A DNA stretch of 8,752 nt from Deltaproteobacteria bacterium (lineage in GTDB: Bacteria; Myxococcota; B64-G9), in NCBI GenBank assembly GCA_030591745.1, contig JAUVAM010000107.1:1-8752 (forward strand), in the 5' to 3' direction. Below, piece by piece: positions 1-6,936 of this stretch. Under the pieces are notes generated by a model. That model did not search any database. It saw only the letters and a program-made list of their open reading frames with translations, and was not told the DNA's origin. Position 1 is the first letter of the stretch. Every line of letters starts with the position of its first letter. The translations under genes and the position numbers were made by a program.

Positions 1-400
1 CAGCATGAATCCGGGATTCGAAAGGAAACTCCCCGAACTATTCGTTGAGTCCATTCGTCACGGTCACCAGATTGTTGTCGCCACACACAGCGAGGTTCTG
101 ATCGCGGCAATGGGCAACGCGGTGAGACTCAAGCTTCACGATCTGAAGCCGAATGAAGTAAAAATTTACGAGCTATCCAGGGATGACGAGCAAGGTGTGA
201 CCGCCAAACAGATCGATATCAGTGATCGGGGTTACTTGGACTCCTGGGTTTCAAGTTTCTCTGAGGTCGAACAGGGGCTAATACATGAGTGGGCGGAGTC
301 TTTGCCTGAAGCGAGGGATGAAGCTGATCCTGGATACACACCTAATCGTGGGAGCAATAAAGGCAAGGGATCAAAAAAATCGAAACGTGGTGCCAAATAG
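1..400 (+). CDS. AAA ATPase (SMC/ABC-like, DUF3696/AAA_15 style), C-terminal fragment
   Basis: Only the last 132 codons are visible; the reading frame is open to the window edge, so the P-loop and Walker B lie upstream. The visible part begins in what fits the D-loop (MNPG, where relatives have LHP). It is followed by an amphipathic helix and a hydrophobic strand ending in ATHSE (about residues 27-31), the switch histidine motif of SMC/ABC-like ATPases. A segment resembling the C-terminus of DUF3696-type ATPases follows (VKIYELSRDDEQG, then DISDRGYLDSW). The last ~16 residues form a Gly/Lys/Ser-rich basic tail that overlaps the next gene. The ATG at position 5 is internal, not the real start, because it falls inside a conserved motif. 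ATPases of this type often pair with nucleases in phage-defence or repair modules. Here a PIN-like gene overlaps its 3' end, which suggests a two-component system, but the partnership is inferred. Confidence 0.72.
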   Translation, partial: SMNPGFERKLPELFVESIRHGHQIVVATHSEVLIAAMGNAVRLKLHDLKPNEVKIYELSRDDEQGVTAKQIDISDRGYLDSWVSSFSEVEQGLIHEWAESLPEARDEADPGYTPNRGSNKGKGSKKSKRGAK

Positions 401-800
401 CGACGATGAATCCGCGCTCGACCTGGTCGAGTTGATCGTCAAGGTCTGTCCAAAAATTGTTTTTTCCGTGGACCAAGCAAAACAAGCAGGTCACTTCATC
501 AGGAAACAGATGGGTATCCGACATCCGATCCAGCAATGCGCACTGTTGCGGGAGCTTGAGGAGCAGAAAAAGCTGATCCATCTTGGAAAAAGTCAGACTA
601 TTACGCTGACCGCGAAGCAATCAAAACTGCTAAAGGGTCGGGGGCATAAAAACGTGGAAGACGACAGATCGCTCGTCGAGGCGGCGATGGCAAAGAAGGC
701 CAGGATTATAACGCAGGACATTTGGGTTCTGAAGAAGCATGCTGAATGGGACAAGGAACTCGGTGTTGGGGTGTATTCTCCAGATGAGGTTCATGATTGA
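318..800 (+). CDS. PIN-like domain nuclease, probable partner of the upstream ATPase
   Basis: This 160-residue protein has the layout of a PIN-fold metal-dependent ribonuclease. A first strand carries an aspartate (MKLILDT, D6), an acidic helix follows (around E37-E39), then EDDRSLVEAAM (D115/D116) and a final strand ending ITQD (D134). Together these give the acidic residues expected to hold the metal ion. The start at 318 is chosen because PIN proteins usually begin directly with the first strand. An in-frame ATG at 285 has a better-placed AGGGG (273-277, 7 nt spacing) and would add 11 residues, so the start is uncertain. The gene overlaps the ATPase gene by 83 nt (116 nt from 285) in a different frame, so the two are almost certainly co-transcribed. 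No small antitoxin gene sits beside it, so a classic VapBC pair is less likely than an ATPase-controlled nuclease. The PIN call rests on motif spacing only. It is convergent with aspS. Confidence 0.6.
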   Translation: MKLILDTHLIVGAIKARDQKNRNVVPNSDDESALDLVELIVKVCPKIVFSVDQAKQAGHFIRKQMGIRHPIQQCALLRELEEQKKLIHLGKSQTITLTAKQSKLLKGRGHKNVEDDRSLVEAAMAKKARIITQDIWVLKKHAEWDKELGVGVYSPDEVHD

Positions 801-864
801 AATGCATGAAGCCGAGGCAGGTCTTTCCAGTCTGAGAATCGCAAAACCGCAAGCTACGTCCCCC

Positions 865-2652
865 TTAGCCCCTTTTCAGGTGGAGTTCTTTGAGTTGGGC
901 TTCGGTGATGTCGGAGGGGGCACCGCTCATGAGGCATTGGCCGGAGGTTGTTTTGGGGAAGGCGATGACGTCGCGGATGGAGGGCGCGCCGGTTAAGAGC
1001 ATACAAAGGCGATCCAGGCCCAGGGCAACACCGCCGTGAGGTGGTGCTCCGTACTTCAAGGCCTCGAGCAAGAAACCGAACTTGGCTTGCTGTTCGGAAG
1101 CGTCGATACCCAAGGCCAAAAAAACCTTGTTTTGCATTTCTGAGTCGTGGATACGGATGGAGCCACCGCCGACTTCCACGCCGTTGAGCACCAGATCGTA
1201 GGCCTTGGCTCTACAGGCCAAAGGATCGCTTTCAAGCAAATTCAGGTCTTCGTCCAATGGACTGGTGAAGGGATGGTGACAGGCGACGACCACGCCGCTT
1301 TCCTCGCTGGTCTCGAACATGGGGAAATCGGTGATCCAGAGGAGCTTCCACTCATCACCTTTGACCATCTCGAATTTCTGAGCCAGATGGGTGCGCAGGC
1401 CGCCCAAAATCGTATGTACGCGATTGGCCGGTCCGAACTGCATGAGCAAAATGGAGCCGGGCACGGCACCGGCGGCCTCATTGATGGCGGTTCGCATCTC
1501 GTCCGAGATGCGCTTGGCCAAAGGCGTCTGATTCCAGGAACCGTCATCGCCGATTTTGGCCCTGGCGAGTCCCGCTCCGCCCATTTCCTTGACCTTGCCC
1601 TCCAACTTGTCCAGGCCACTTCGGCTCATCGTATGTTCCGGCGGCAAGCAGATGCCTTTAACCACACCGCCGGCCTTCACCGCGTCCATCATCATGCCGA
1701 TGCCGCCGCCATCATGCGAGCGGACCACTTCGGTCAGGTCTTGCAGCTCCAATCCATAGCGCAGGTCGGGTTTGTCCGAGCCGAAGCGACCCATGGCTTC
1801 GGCATAGGTCATCCGCGCAAAAGGTGCCTCAAGTTTCACATTCAGGATCTTGTCGAAAATTCGCCGCATCATGCCTTCGACCACTGCAAAGATGTGTCGC
1901 GGGGCGACGAAACTCATCTCCATGTCGATCTGCGTGAACTCGGGCTGCCGATCGCCGCGCAGATCCTCGTCACGAAAACAGCGCACCACTTGAAAATACT
2001 TGTCGTAGCCCGCCACCATGAAAAGCTGCTTGTAGATTTGCGGTGACTCGGCCAGGGCGTAAAAACTGCCTGCGTTCAGCCGGCTTGGCACCAAAAAATT
2101 GCGTGCCCCACCCGGCGTATTTTTGATCATCATCGGGCTTTCAAGCTCCCAAAAGCCCTCATCCACTAAGGCCCCACGCACCAGCTGCGTGAGCTCATGC
2201 CGCGCCTTGAGCCGGCGGGCCATCTCGGGTCGACGCAAATCCAGGTAGCGAGACTGCAAGCGGAGTTCTTCCCTGGCGTCCACGTTGTCGATGAGTTGAA
2301 AAGGCGGCACCGACGAGGCATTGAAAACGTGCAGCTCGTCGGCCAAAACCTCTACGGCGCCCGTGGGCAAGTCGTCGTTTGCATTGGCGCCCCGGGACCG
2401 CACCGTACCGCTGATGGCCACGACCCACTCGGGTCGAATGCGGCCTGCTTCACTGAAGGCCTCGCCGGAAGTTGCCGGATCGAAAACAAACTGAGTCACG
2501 CCCTCGCGGTCCCTCAGGTCCACGAAAACAAAACCGCCCAGATCCCGCCGCGAAGCCACCCAGCCGAAAAGCACGACACGCTGGTCCTGATCTGCCGCCC
2601 GCAGTTCACCACAATGATGCGTCCGGTCCACTTGCTCGATGAAATTCGACAC
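865..2652 (-). CDS. aspS: Aspartyl-tRNA synthetase (bacterial type)
   Basis: AspRS charges tRNA-Asp with aspartate in the cytoplasm. The 595-residue product has the normal bacterial length and order. An N-terminal OB-fold anticodon-binding domain carries GWVASRRDLGG and DLRDREG (about 30-53). The class II motif 1 region (ESPMMIKNTPGGARNF) is near 171-186. Motif 2 holds FRDED at 226-230 and FTQIDME at 239-245. A GAD-type insertion spans about 275-415, and motif 3 with GLDR is at 545-548. The conserved end FPKT-SGQ-LMSGAPS is present. Leu38 in RRDLGG matches discriminating enzymes; non-discriminating ones typically have His there. The GTG at 2652 is chosen because GGAAAGGAG (2660-2668) lies 7 nt upstream and because the protein then begins like its family. 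An ATG at 2718 would overlap the kinase gene. It is the last gene of the operon, 52 nt after the kinase stop; no clear terminator is seen after it. Confidence 0.97.
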   Translation of the reverse strand: MSNFIEQVDRTHHCGELRAADQDQRVVLFGWVASRRDLGGFVFVDLRDREGVTQFVFDPATSGEAFSEAGRIRPEWVVAISGTVRSRGANANDDLPTGAVEVLADELHVFNASSVPPFQLIDNVDAREELRLQSRYLDLRRPEMARRLKARHELTQLVRGALVDEGFWELESPMMIKNTPGGARNFLVPSRLNAGSFYALAESPQIYKQLFMVAGYDKYFQVVRCFRDEDLRGDRQPEFTQIDMEMSFVAPRHIFAVVEGMMRRIFDKILNVKLEAPFARMTYAEAMGRFGSDKPDLRYGLELQDLTEVVRSHDGGGIGMMMDAVKAGGVVKGICLPPEHTMSRSGLDKLEGKVKEMGGAGLARAKIGDDGSWNQTPLAKRISDEMRTAINEAAGAVPGSILLMQFGPANRVHTILGGLRTHLAQKFEMVKGDEWKLLWITDFPMFETSEESGVVVACHHPFTSPLDEDLNLLESDPLACRAKAYDLVLNGVEVGGGSIRIHDSEMQNKVFLALGIDASEQQAKFGFLLEALKYGAPPHGGVALGLDRLCMLLTGAPSIRDVIAFPKTTSGQCLMSGAPSDITEAQLKELHLKRG

Positions 2653-2659
2653 CGATGCA

Positions 2660-2668
2660 CTCCTTTCC
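2660..2668 (-). promoter_or_regulatory. Ribosome binding site of aspS
   Basis: On the minus strand this reads GGAAAGGAG, 7 nt before a GTG. It settles the aspS start at 2652 rather than the longer reading from 2718. It is the only gene in the operon whose ribosome binding site lies outside the preceding coding sequence. Confidence 0.8.
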
Positions 2669-2704
2669 AAGTCCGAGACCCCAAAAGACGGTTTCAGGCA
2701 AGTC

Positions 2705-4669
2705 TCAAACGATCTCAAGCATTTCGAGTTCTTCTAAGAGGTAAAGCGCTTGGTAAACCGAGGTTTCGAAGGTCTGCCTGTCCGATCCGCCCATGACCAA
2801 CAGATCACGCACGCTGCGCTCGCCGTCCACCAGGTCCACGGCCCGTTGCTCACGGGGCGACAGGCCCAGCTTTTCCGCGTTCAGGTAAGGATTCTCCAAG
2901 CGTTTCAATTTGCGATCCAATTTGGGCAAATAGCGATTTCGCAAAAAATCCAAAGTGATATTCTGCCGCACGCCCTCCGCCAACAAGGCGTAACCACCTA
3001 GCTTCAGGGGCACGATCTCCGCCTCATATGTCTGCCCGGAGTAAAAACGATAGTTGCCCGCGGTCCAACCGAAGACCTCGAAAAACTTATCCAAAACCTG
3101 CTGGCTGAGCAATTCGAAGAGCTCGTGGGGTTTGAGCAAACCCATGCCGATGAGCGTGTCACCCAAACGCCCGGAAAAACCCTTCATGATCTTGATGGCC
3201 TCGTCCCGCTGGTCCTCCGTGATGGCCTTTTTTGCAACCAGGTAATCACCCAGGCGTTCGCTGACCAGGTTGGACTTGACGAACTCGGGGAAGCCCTTGC
3301 GCATGTAAATCTCTTTTTTGACTCCGGGTCGAGTCAAGACAAGACGCCCCTCCGCTTTGACGATGGCCAGTCGGTAGAGAAGCTTGGTGAAGCTGGCATC
3401 CATCAACATGCCTTGATAATCGGCCACCGCGTCCGGATCCGACTCTTCCGGCGTGGGCAGCTTGCTCAATTGCACAGACAATTCGGGCACGGAGGCGATG
3501 TTGTGCCATTGACCGCCCTCACGCAGGACTTCGCTTGAATGGTTGGCCCGACCGGAGGCGATGAGTTCACTGACCTCCTGTATCTCCAGGGGGCCCATGG
3601 CGGTCTGACCCGGGCTGCGCATCCAAAAGCGGGGCGGAGCCACACGGGTCACCTCACCTGCGCGCTCTTTTTTGCGCTCCTGCTCGGCCTTAATCCTGTC
3701 GGCGAAGAGCTGCTTCAGGTATCCCTCTAAGTGGGAAGAGTCGATCTTCACAGCCCGATCAAAGAGAAAGTCATCCACCGCATCTCGAAATTCACCAGCC
3801 GTTTGGAAGCGCTGGGCCGGATCCTTGGCCAGGGCCTTGCCCAATATATGCACGAGTGCCTGGTCCACCTCCGGGGCAAACTTGTGCAGGTCGGGCACCT
3901 CGGCCTCTCGAATGGCCATCAGAATATCCAACTCGGTGCCCGAGCCGTACATGCGCTGGCAAGCCAAAATTTCCCACATGGTGATGCCGGCGGTAAAAAT
4001 ATCCGTGCGAGCGTCGATCTCCAGACCCGACACTTGTTCCGGAGACAAATAACCCATCTTGCCCTTGAGACCGTGCCCCACCGTCTCCGTATCTCGCCGC
4101 TCGGCTTTGGCGATACCGAAATCACCCACCTTCACCTCGCCCTGATAAGAAAGCAGGATATTGGCCGGGTTCACGTCTCGATGGATAATCCGCAATTCTT
4201 CGCCATCCGGGCCCAGGGCCCGATGAGCAAAATCCAAGCCCTTGAGCACTTCGCTCATGATGAAACAAGCCAACTCCACCGGCAGACGTGCCTTGGCCTT
4301 GCGCAGTCGTGTCAATACCTCCACGAGATCCACACCGCGCACGTACTCCATGGCGATGAAATACCGGCCTTCCAGCCGCCCCAAATCAAAAATCTGCACA
4401 ACATTGGCATGCTGCAGACAGGCGGAAATCTTGGCCTCGTCGATGAGCATGTCGATGAACTCTTGATCATCGCAAAAAGAAGGCAGGATGCGCTTGATAA
4501 CGATGGTTTTTTCGAAACCACTGACGCCGTAGCTCTTGGCCTTGAAAATCTCGGCCATGCCGCCCTGAGCGATGCGTTCGGCCAGAAGATACTTGCCGAA
4601 ACGCTTCGGAAGCTCGCCACCCTGCTCGGGGGCACCTTGCTCAGGGGCCGGGCCCTTTGGCTCAGGCAT
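2705..4669 (-). CDS. Ser/Thr protein kinase with GYF_2-like and DUF4388-like C-terminal regions
   Basis: A 654-residue, probably cytoplasmic, Hanks-type kinase; no membrane segment is evident. The kinase domain (about 24-300) shows the Gly-rich loop AQGGMAEIF (34-42), the ATP-binding lysine in IVIKR (K59), a helix C glutamate (E78), HRDVNPAN (163-170; catalytic D165, N170), DFG (183-185) and SPEQ in place of APE. The activation segment holds T194 and T196 as possible phosphosites. About 348-395 resembles a GYF_2 module (MGPLEIQEVSELI to W388, SVPEL). About 415-560 resembles DUF4388/PatA N-terminal domains (GRLVLTRPG, IYMRKGFPEFVKSNL, RLGDYLV, GNYRFY), and a helical C-terminal region follows. 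This architecture is typical of Myxococcota-like bacteria. Start 4669 has AAAGGAAG 6 nt upstream and overlaps the pyrD stop by 8 nt (ATGCCTGA), so translational coupling is likely. The longer ATG at 4741 lies inside pyrD. The target and signal are unknown. Confidence 0.93.
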   Translation of the reverse strand: MPEPKGPAPEQGAPEQGGELPKRFGKYLLAERIAQGGMAEIFKAKSYGVSGFEKTIVIKRILPSFCDDQEFIDMLIDEAKISACLQHANVVQIFDLGRLEGRYFIAMEYVRGVDLVEVLTRLRKAKARLPVELACFIMSEVLKGLDFAHRALGPDGEELRIIHRDVNPANILLSYQGEVKVGDFGIAKAERRDTETVGHGLKGKMGYLSPEQVSGLEIDARTDIFTAGITMWEILACQRMYGSGTELDILMAIREAEVPDLHKFAPEVDQALVHILGKALAKDPAQRFQTAGEFRDAVDDFLFDRAVKIDSSHLEGYLKQLFADRIKAEQERKKERAGEVTRVAPPRFWMRSPGQTAMGPLEIQEVSELIASGRANHSSEVLREGGQWHNIASVPELSVQLSKLPTPEESDPDAVADYQGMLMDASFTKLLYRLAIVKAEGRLVLTRPGVKKEIYMRKGFPEFVKSNLVSERLGDYLVAKKAITEDQRDEAIKIMKGFSGRLGDTLIGMGLLKPHELFELLSQQVLDKFFEVFGWTAGNYRFYSGQTYEAEIVPLKLGGYALLAEGVRQNITLDFLRNRYLPKLDRKLKRLENPYLNAEKLGLSPREQRAVDLVDGERSVRDLLVMGGSDRQTFETSVYQALYLLEELEMLEIV

Positions 4670-5624
4670 CTTGTGCTTCCTTTCGGGGGTCCCCTTTGAC
4701 CCCTCTGACTGATACCGCACCAGATAATAACCTGCAAGCATCTAGTTGTTGTTCTTGGCAAAAAGCGCGCAAACCTGACAAAACTTCGATTGCCGCATCG
4801 GGCCGACGAAAAGTGGCCGATCCGACCTGCACCGCGCTGGCACCTGCCCGCAAGAACTCCACTGCATCCAGGGCCGTCATGAGGCCACCGCAGCCCACGA
4901 TGGGCAGCTCGACTTCCTGGTGTACCTCGTAAATTGCGCGCACGGCGATCGGCCGGATGGCCGGCCCGGATAGTCCACCGATGCCATTGCCCAGCCGGGC
5001 CTCACCCGTGTGGGGATCGATCGCCATCCCCCTCAGGGTGTTGATCAAAGTCAAACCGTCCACCCGCTGGGCGGCCACCGCTTTGGCGATGGCGACCAAA
5101 TCGGTCACGTTGGGAGAGAGCTTGACCAAGACCGGTCGCGTCGTATTCTCGACCACGGCGGCACTGATCTCCGCCGCTGCCGATGGATCAGAGCCAAAGG
5201 CGATACCGCCGGCCGCCACGTTGGGGCAGGAAATATTCACCTCCAGGGCGTCCACACCATCCAAAGCATCCAGTTGCCTTGCCAGGCTCGCGTAATCCTC
5301 AACCCGGTCGCCTAGAATATTGACCACCACCGCCGGCCCTGCCTGGCGCAACCAGGGGAGCTTGTCTTCGACGAAACCTTCCAGGCCCGGATTCTGTAGA
5401 CCCACCGCATTGAGCAAACCAGCCGGGGTCTCGGCGATCCGGGGAGCCGGGTTGCCGAGCCTCGGCTCCAAGCTGATTCCCTTGGTCACGATGGCACCCA
5501 AGGCCCCCACGTCCATCAGCCCTTCGTACTCAACCCCGAAGCCAAAAGTGCCGGAGGCTGTCATGATCGGATTCTTCAGGGCCAGCCTGCCGATACGTAC
5601 CCCCATATCCACGACTTGGCTCAC
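4662..5624 (-). CDS. pyrD: Dihydroorotate dehydrogenase, class 1B catalytic subunit
   Basis: PyrD oxidises dihydroorotate to orotate in pyrimidine synthesis, using FMN. The 320-residue protein has the class 1 signatures: ASGTFGFG (23-30), TKGISLEPR with K48, NAVGLQN (72-78), NISCPN (130-135) with catalytic-base Cys133 (class 2 enzymes have Ser), VKLSPN (167-172), and the FMN-phosphate region GCGGL (244-248) with VGSA (267-270). Lack of an N-terminal membrane helix and the adjacent pyrK identify class 1B, whose electrons go through PyrK to NAD+. The start is GTG at 5624, forming a GTGA overlap with the pyrK stop, with AAGAGGTGG just upstream. The C-terminus carries a slightly long charged tail (about 305-320). 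The kinase gene start overlaps its end. Confidence 0.96.
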   Translation of the reverse strand: MSQVVDMGVRIGRLALKNPIMTASGTFGFGVEYEGLMDVGALGAIVTKGISLEPRLGNPAPRIAETPAGLLNAVGLQNPGLEGFVEDKLPWLRQAGPAVVVNILGDRVEDYASLARQLDALDGVDALEVNISCPNVAAGGIAFGSDPSAAAEISAAVVENTTRPVLVKLSPNVTDLVAIAKAVAAQRVDGLTLINTLRGMAIDPHTGEARLGNGIGGLSGPAIRPIAVRAIYEVHQEVELPIVGCGGLMTALDAVEFLRAGASAVQVGSATFRRPDAAIEVLSGLRAFCQEQQLDACRLLSGAVSVRGVKGDPRKEAQDA

Positions 5625-6412
5625 AAAACCACCTCTTCAATCTCGAAAACCGGCCCCTCGACACAGACCCGCTTGGCATCCTTGCCCATGATCAAGCTGC
5701 AGCCCATGCAGGCACCGGTTCCACAGGCCATGTGGTTCTCCAAAGACAGCTGGGCGGACAGGCCTCTTCCCTCAGCCCATGCGGCAAAGGCGCGCAACAT
5801 GGGGGTCGGTCCACAAGAAGCAACGTAAAGCAGCTTGGGATCGAACTTTCGCTCATCGAAGCAATACTCGATTCCTTCGGTGGCCAAACCCCTGAGGCCC
5901 GCGCTGCCGTCGTCGGTGTAAACGATGACCTCCACGCCCGATCGCAAGAGAGGCTCCGTCGACACCAATCGCGCGGCCGTAGCTGCTCCCTGCACCAGAC
6001 AAACCTTCACGCCCTGGCTCGCCAAGGTCTCGGCCAAAAAGAACAAGGGCGCGACGCCCACGCCTCCCCCCAACAACAAGGCCTGGGCGGGCGGCGTTGT
6101 CCAAGAAAAACCACGACCCAAAGGCCCCAACAGGGGCAGACTCGCACCCACCTGCAGTTCGGCCAGGGCTTGACTACCTCGCCCCACCCGGGCCACCAGG
6201 AGCTCGATCCGTCCAGACTGAGGCTGACGATGTATGGAGTATGGCCGATTCAGAAATGGATCAAGGGAGTCTTCCGCCAGCGGGCCGAGCATGACGAACT
6301 GCCCCGGTCTCGCCCTGGACGCCACCTCGGGCGAATCAAAGCCCAATCTGACACAGTCTGCCGAAACGGCTGTGAGATCCACCAGCCTGGCCTCTTCTCG
6401 ACAAGCCTTCAT
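5621..6412 (-). CDS. pyrK: Dihydroorotate dehydrogenase B electron-transfer subunit (FAD/2Fe-2S)
   Basis: PyrK passes electrons from the FMN of PyrD through a [2Fe-2S] cluster and FAD to NAD+. The 263-residue protein has a ferredoxin-reductase-like fold. An N-terminal FAD-binding barrel carries GQFVML (37-42) and RPYSI (56-60). The nucleotide-binding domain has LLLGGGVGVAP (112-122) and SCGPTPM (199-205). A C-terminal cluster loop has four cysteines, C230, C235, C238 and C250 (C-x4-C-x2-C-x11-C), followed by EGPVF, as in known PyrK proteins. It starts with ATG at 6412 in an ATGA overlap with the rimI stop and ends in a GTGA overlap with pyrD, fitting stoichiometric synthesis of the PyrDK complex. 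Confidence 0.95.
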   Translation of the reverse strand: MKACREEARLVDLTAVSADCVRLGFDSPEVASRARPGQFVMLGPLAEDSLDPFLNRPYSIHRQPQSGRIELLVARVGRGSQALAELQVGASLPLLGPLGRGFSWTTPPAQALLLGGGVGVAPLFFLAETLASQGVKVCLVQGAATAARLVSTEPLLRSGVEVIVYTDDGSAGLRGLATEGIEYCFDERKFDPKLLYVASCGPTPMLRAFAAWAEGRGLSAQLSLENHMACGTGACMGCSLIMGKDAKRVCVEGPVFEIEEVVL

Positions 6413-6936
6413 GAGCCTGTCCTCGCGATCACCTTCGCCTCGAATTCTTCGGCCGCGGATGAAGCCACCGGCAACATCATGACGATGGCGTCTTCTTTTT
6501 CACGCCGATAATAGCCCTCGCGAATGGCCACCGCCTTGAATCCAAAGCCGTGGTAAAGCCCCTGGGCCGCCAGATTGGAGCGGCGCACCTCCAGATGGAC
6601 CGTGCCCCCGCCCCGGCTTGCGAATGCCTCCAAACCATCCGTCAATAGCACGCGGCTCATGCCTTGACCCCGAGAAGCCGGCTCCACCGCCAGATTGAGA
6701 ATGTGCATCTCTCCATCCAAAAACCAGGCGATGTGAAAGCCTATGATCTTTGTCAATTCACGCCCCTGCGCCCCAGCGGGGCCCAAGACTCGGAAAAAAC
6801 TCCAGGGATGTTCCATCTCGGCAAGAAAACTGGACGCAGCCCAGGGGTCCTTGAAGCAGGCCTTCTCCACGCAAAGGATGTCGTCCATGTCCGCGGGGCT
6901 TGCATCGGCCAGCAGCATTCGGTCGACATCACTCAC
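6409..6936 (-). CDS. rimI: Ribosomal protein bS18 alanine N-acetyltransferase, RimI-like
   Basis: A GNAT-family acetyltransferase of 175 residues. RimI acetylates the N-terminal alanine of ribosomal protein S18. Visible motifs are the acetyl-CoA pyrophosphate loop RGQGMS (89-94) after the strand ILNLAVEP, and HLEVRRSN with E116. Y128 in LYHGFGF lies exactly 12 residues after it, the spacing of the catalytic Glu/Tyr pair in enteric RimI (E103/Y115). GYYRREKEDAIVM (141-153) matches the conserved YY...EDA block. It is about 25 residues longer than usual, from a loop near 52-62 and a C-terminal extension. The start is GTG at 6936, with AAGGGG 7 nt upstream and a GTGA overlap with the previous stop. 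Another GNAT target is possible, but the family fit is good. Confidence 0.88.
   Translation of the reverse strand: MSDVDRMLLADASPADMDDILCVEKACFKDPWAASSFLAEMEHPWSFFRVLGPAGAQGRELTKIIGFHIAWFLDGEMHILNLAVEPASRGQGMSRVLLTDGLEAFASRGGGTVHLEVRRSNLAAQGLYHGFGFKAVAIREGYYRREKEDAIVMMLPVASSAAEEFEAKVIARTGS

Noticed and set aside
373..379. Run of seven A as a programmed frameshift fusing ATPase and PIN
   Set aside because: A -1 slip leads to the third frame, not the PIN frame. A +1 shift here would drop the PIN first strand and its aspartate, so a fusion product would lack a catalytic residue.
801..864. Terminator between the convergent PIN gene and aspS
   Set aside because: No GC-rich stem followed by a T-run was found on either strand in these 64 bases.
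1147..2046. Long open frame on the plus strand opposite aspS (299 codons)
   Set aside because: It is entirely antisense to a fully conserved AspRS coding sequence, with no recognisable domain; GC-rich genes commonly leave such open antisense frames.
2653..2718. N-terminal extension of AspRS from ATG 2718
   Set aside because: It would overlap the kinase stop and add 22 residues unlike the family, while the GTG at 2652 has a strong ribosome binding site.
3731..4699. Long open frame on the plus strand opposite the kinase (322 codons)
   Set aside because: It is antisense to the kinase catalytic domain, its residues are His/Gln-rich in the way shadow frames are, and no family was recognised.
4670..4741. 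N-terminal extension of the kinase from ATG 4741
   Set aside because: It would run 80 nt into pyrD; the ATG at 4669 has AAAGGAAG upstream and an operon-like 8-nt overlap.
5732..6511. Plus-strand frame of 259 codons opposite pyrK and rimI
   Set aside because: Shadow of two well-supported genes; low-complexity composition and no motif.
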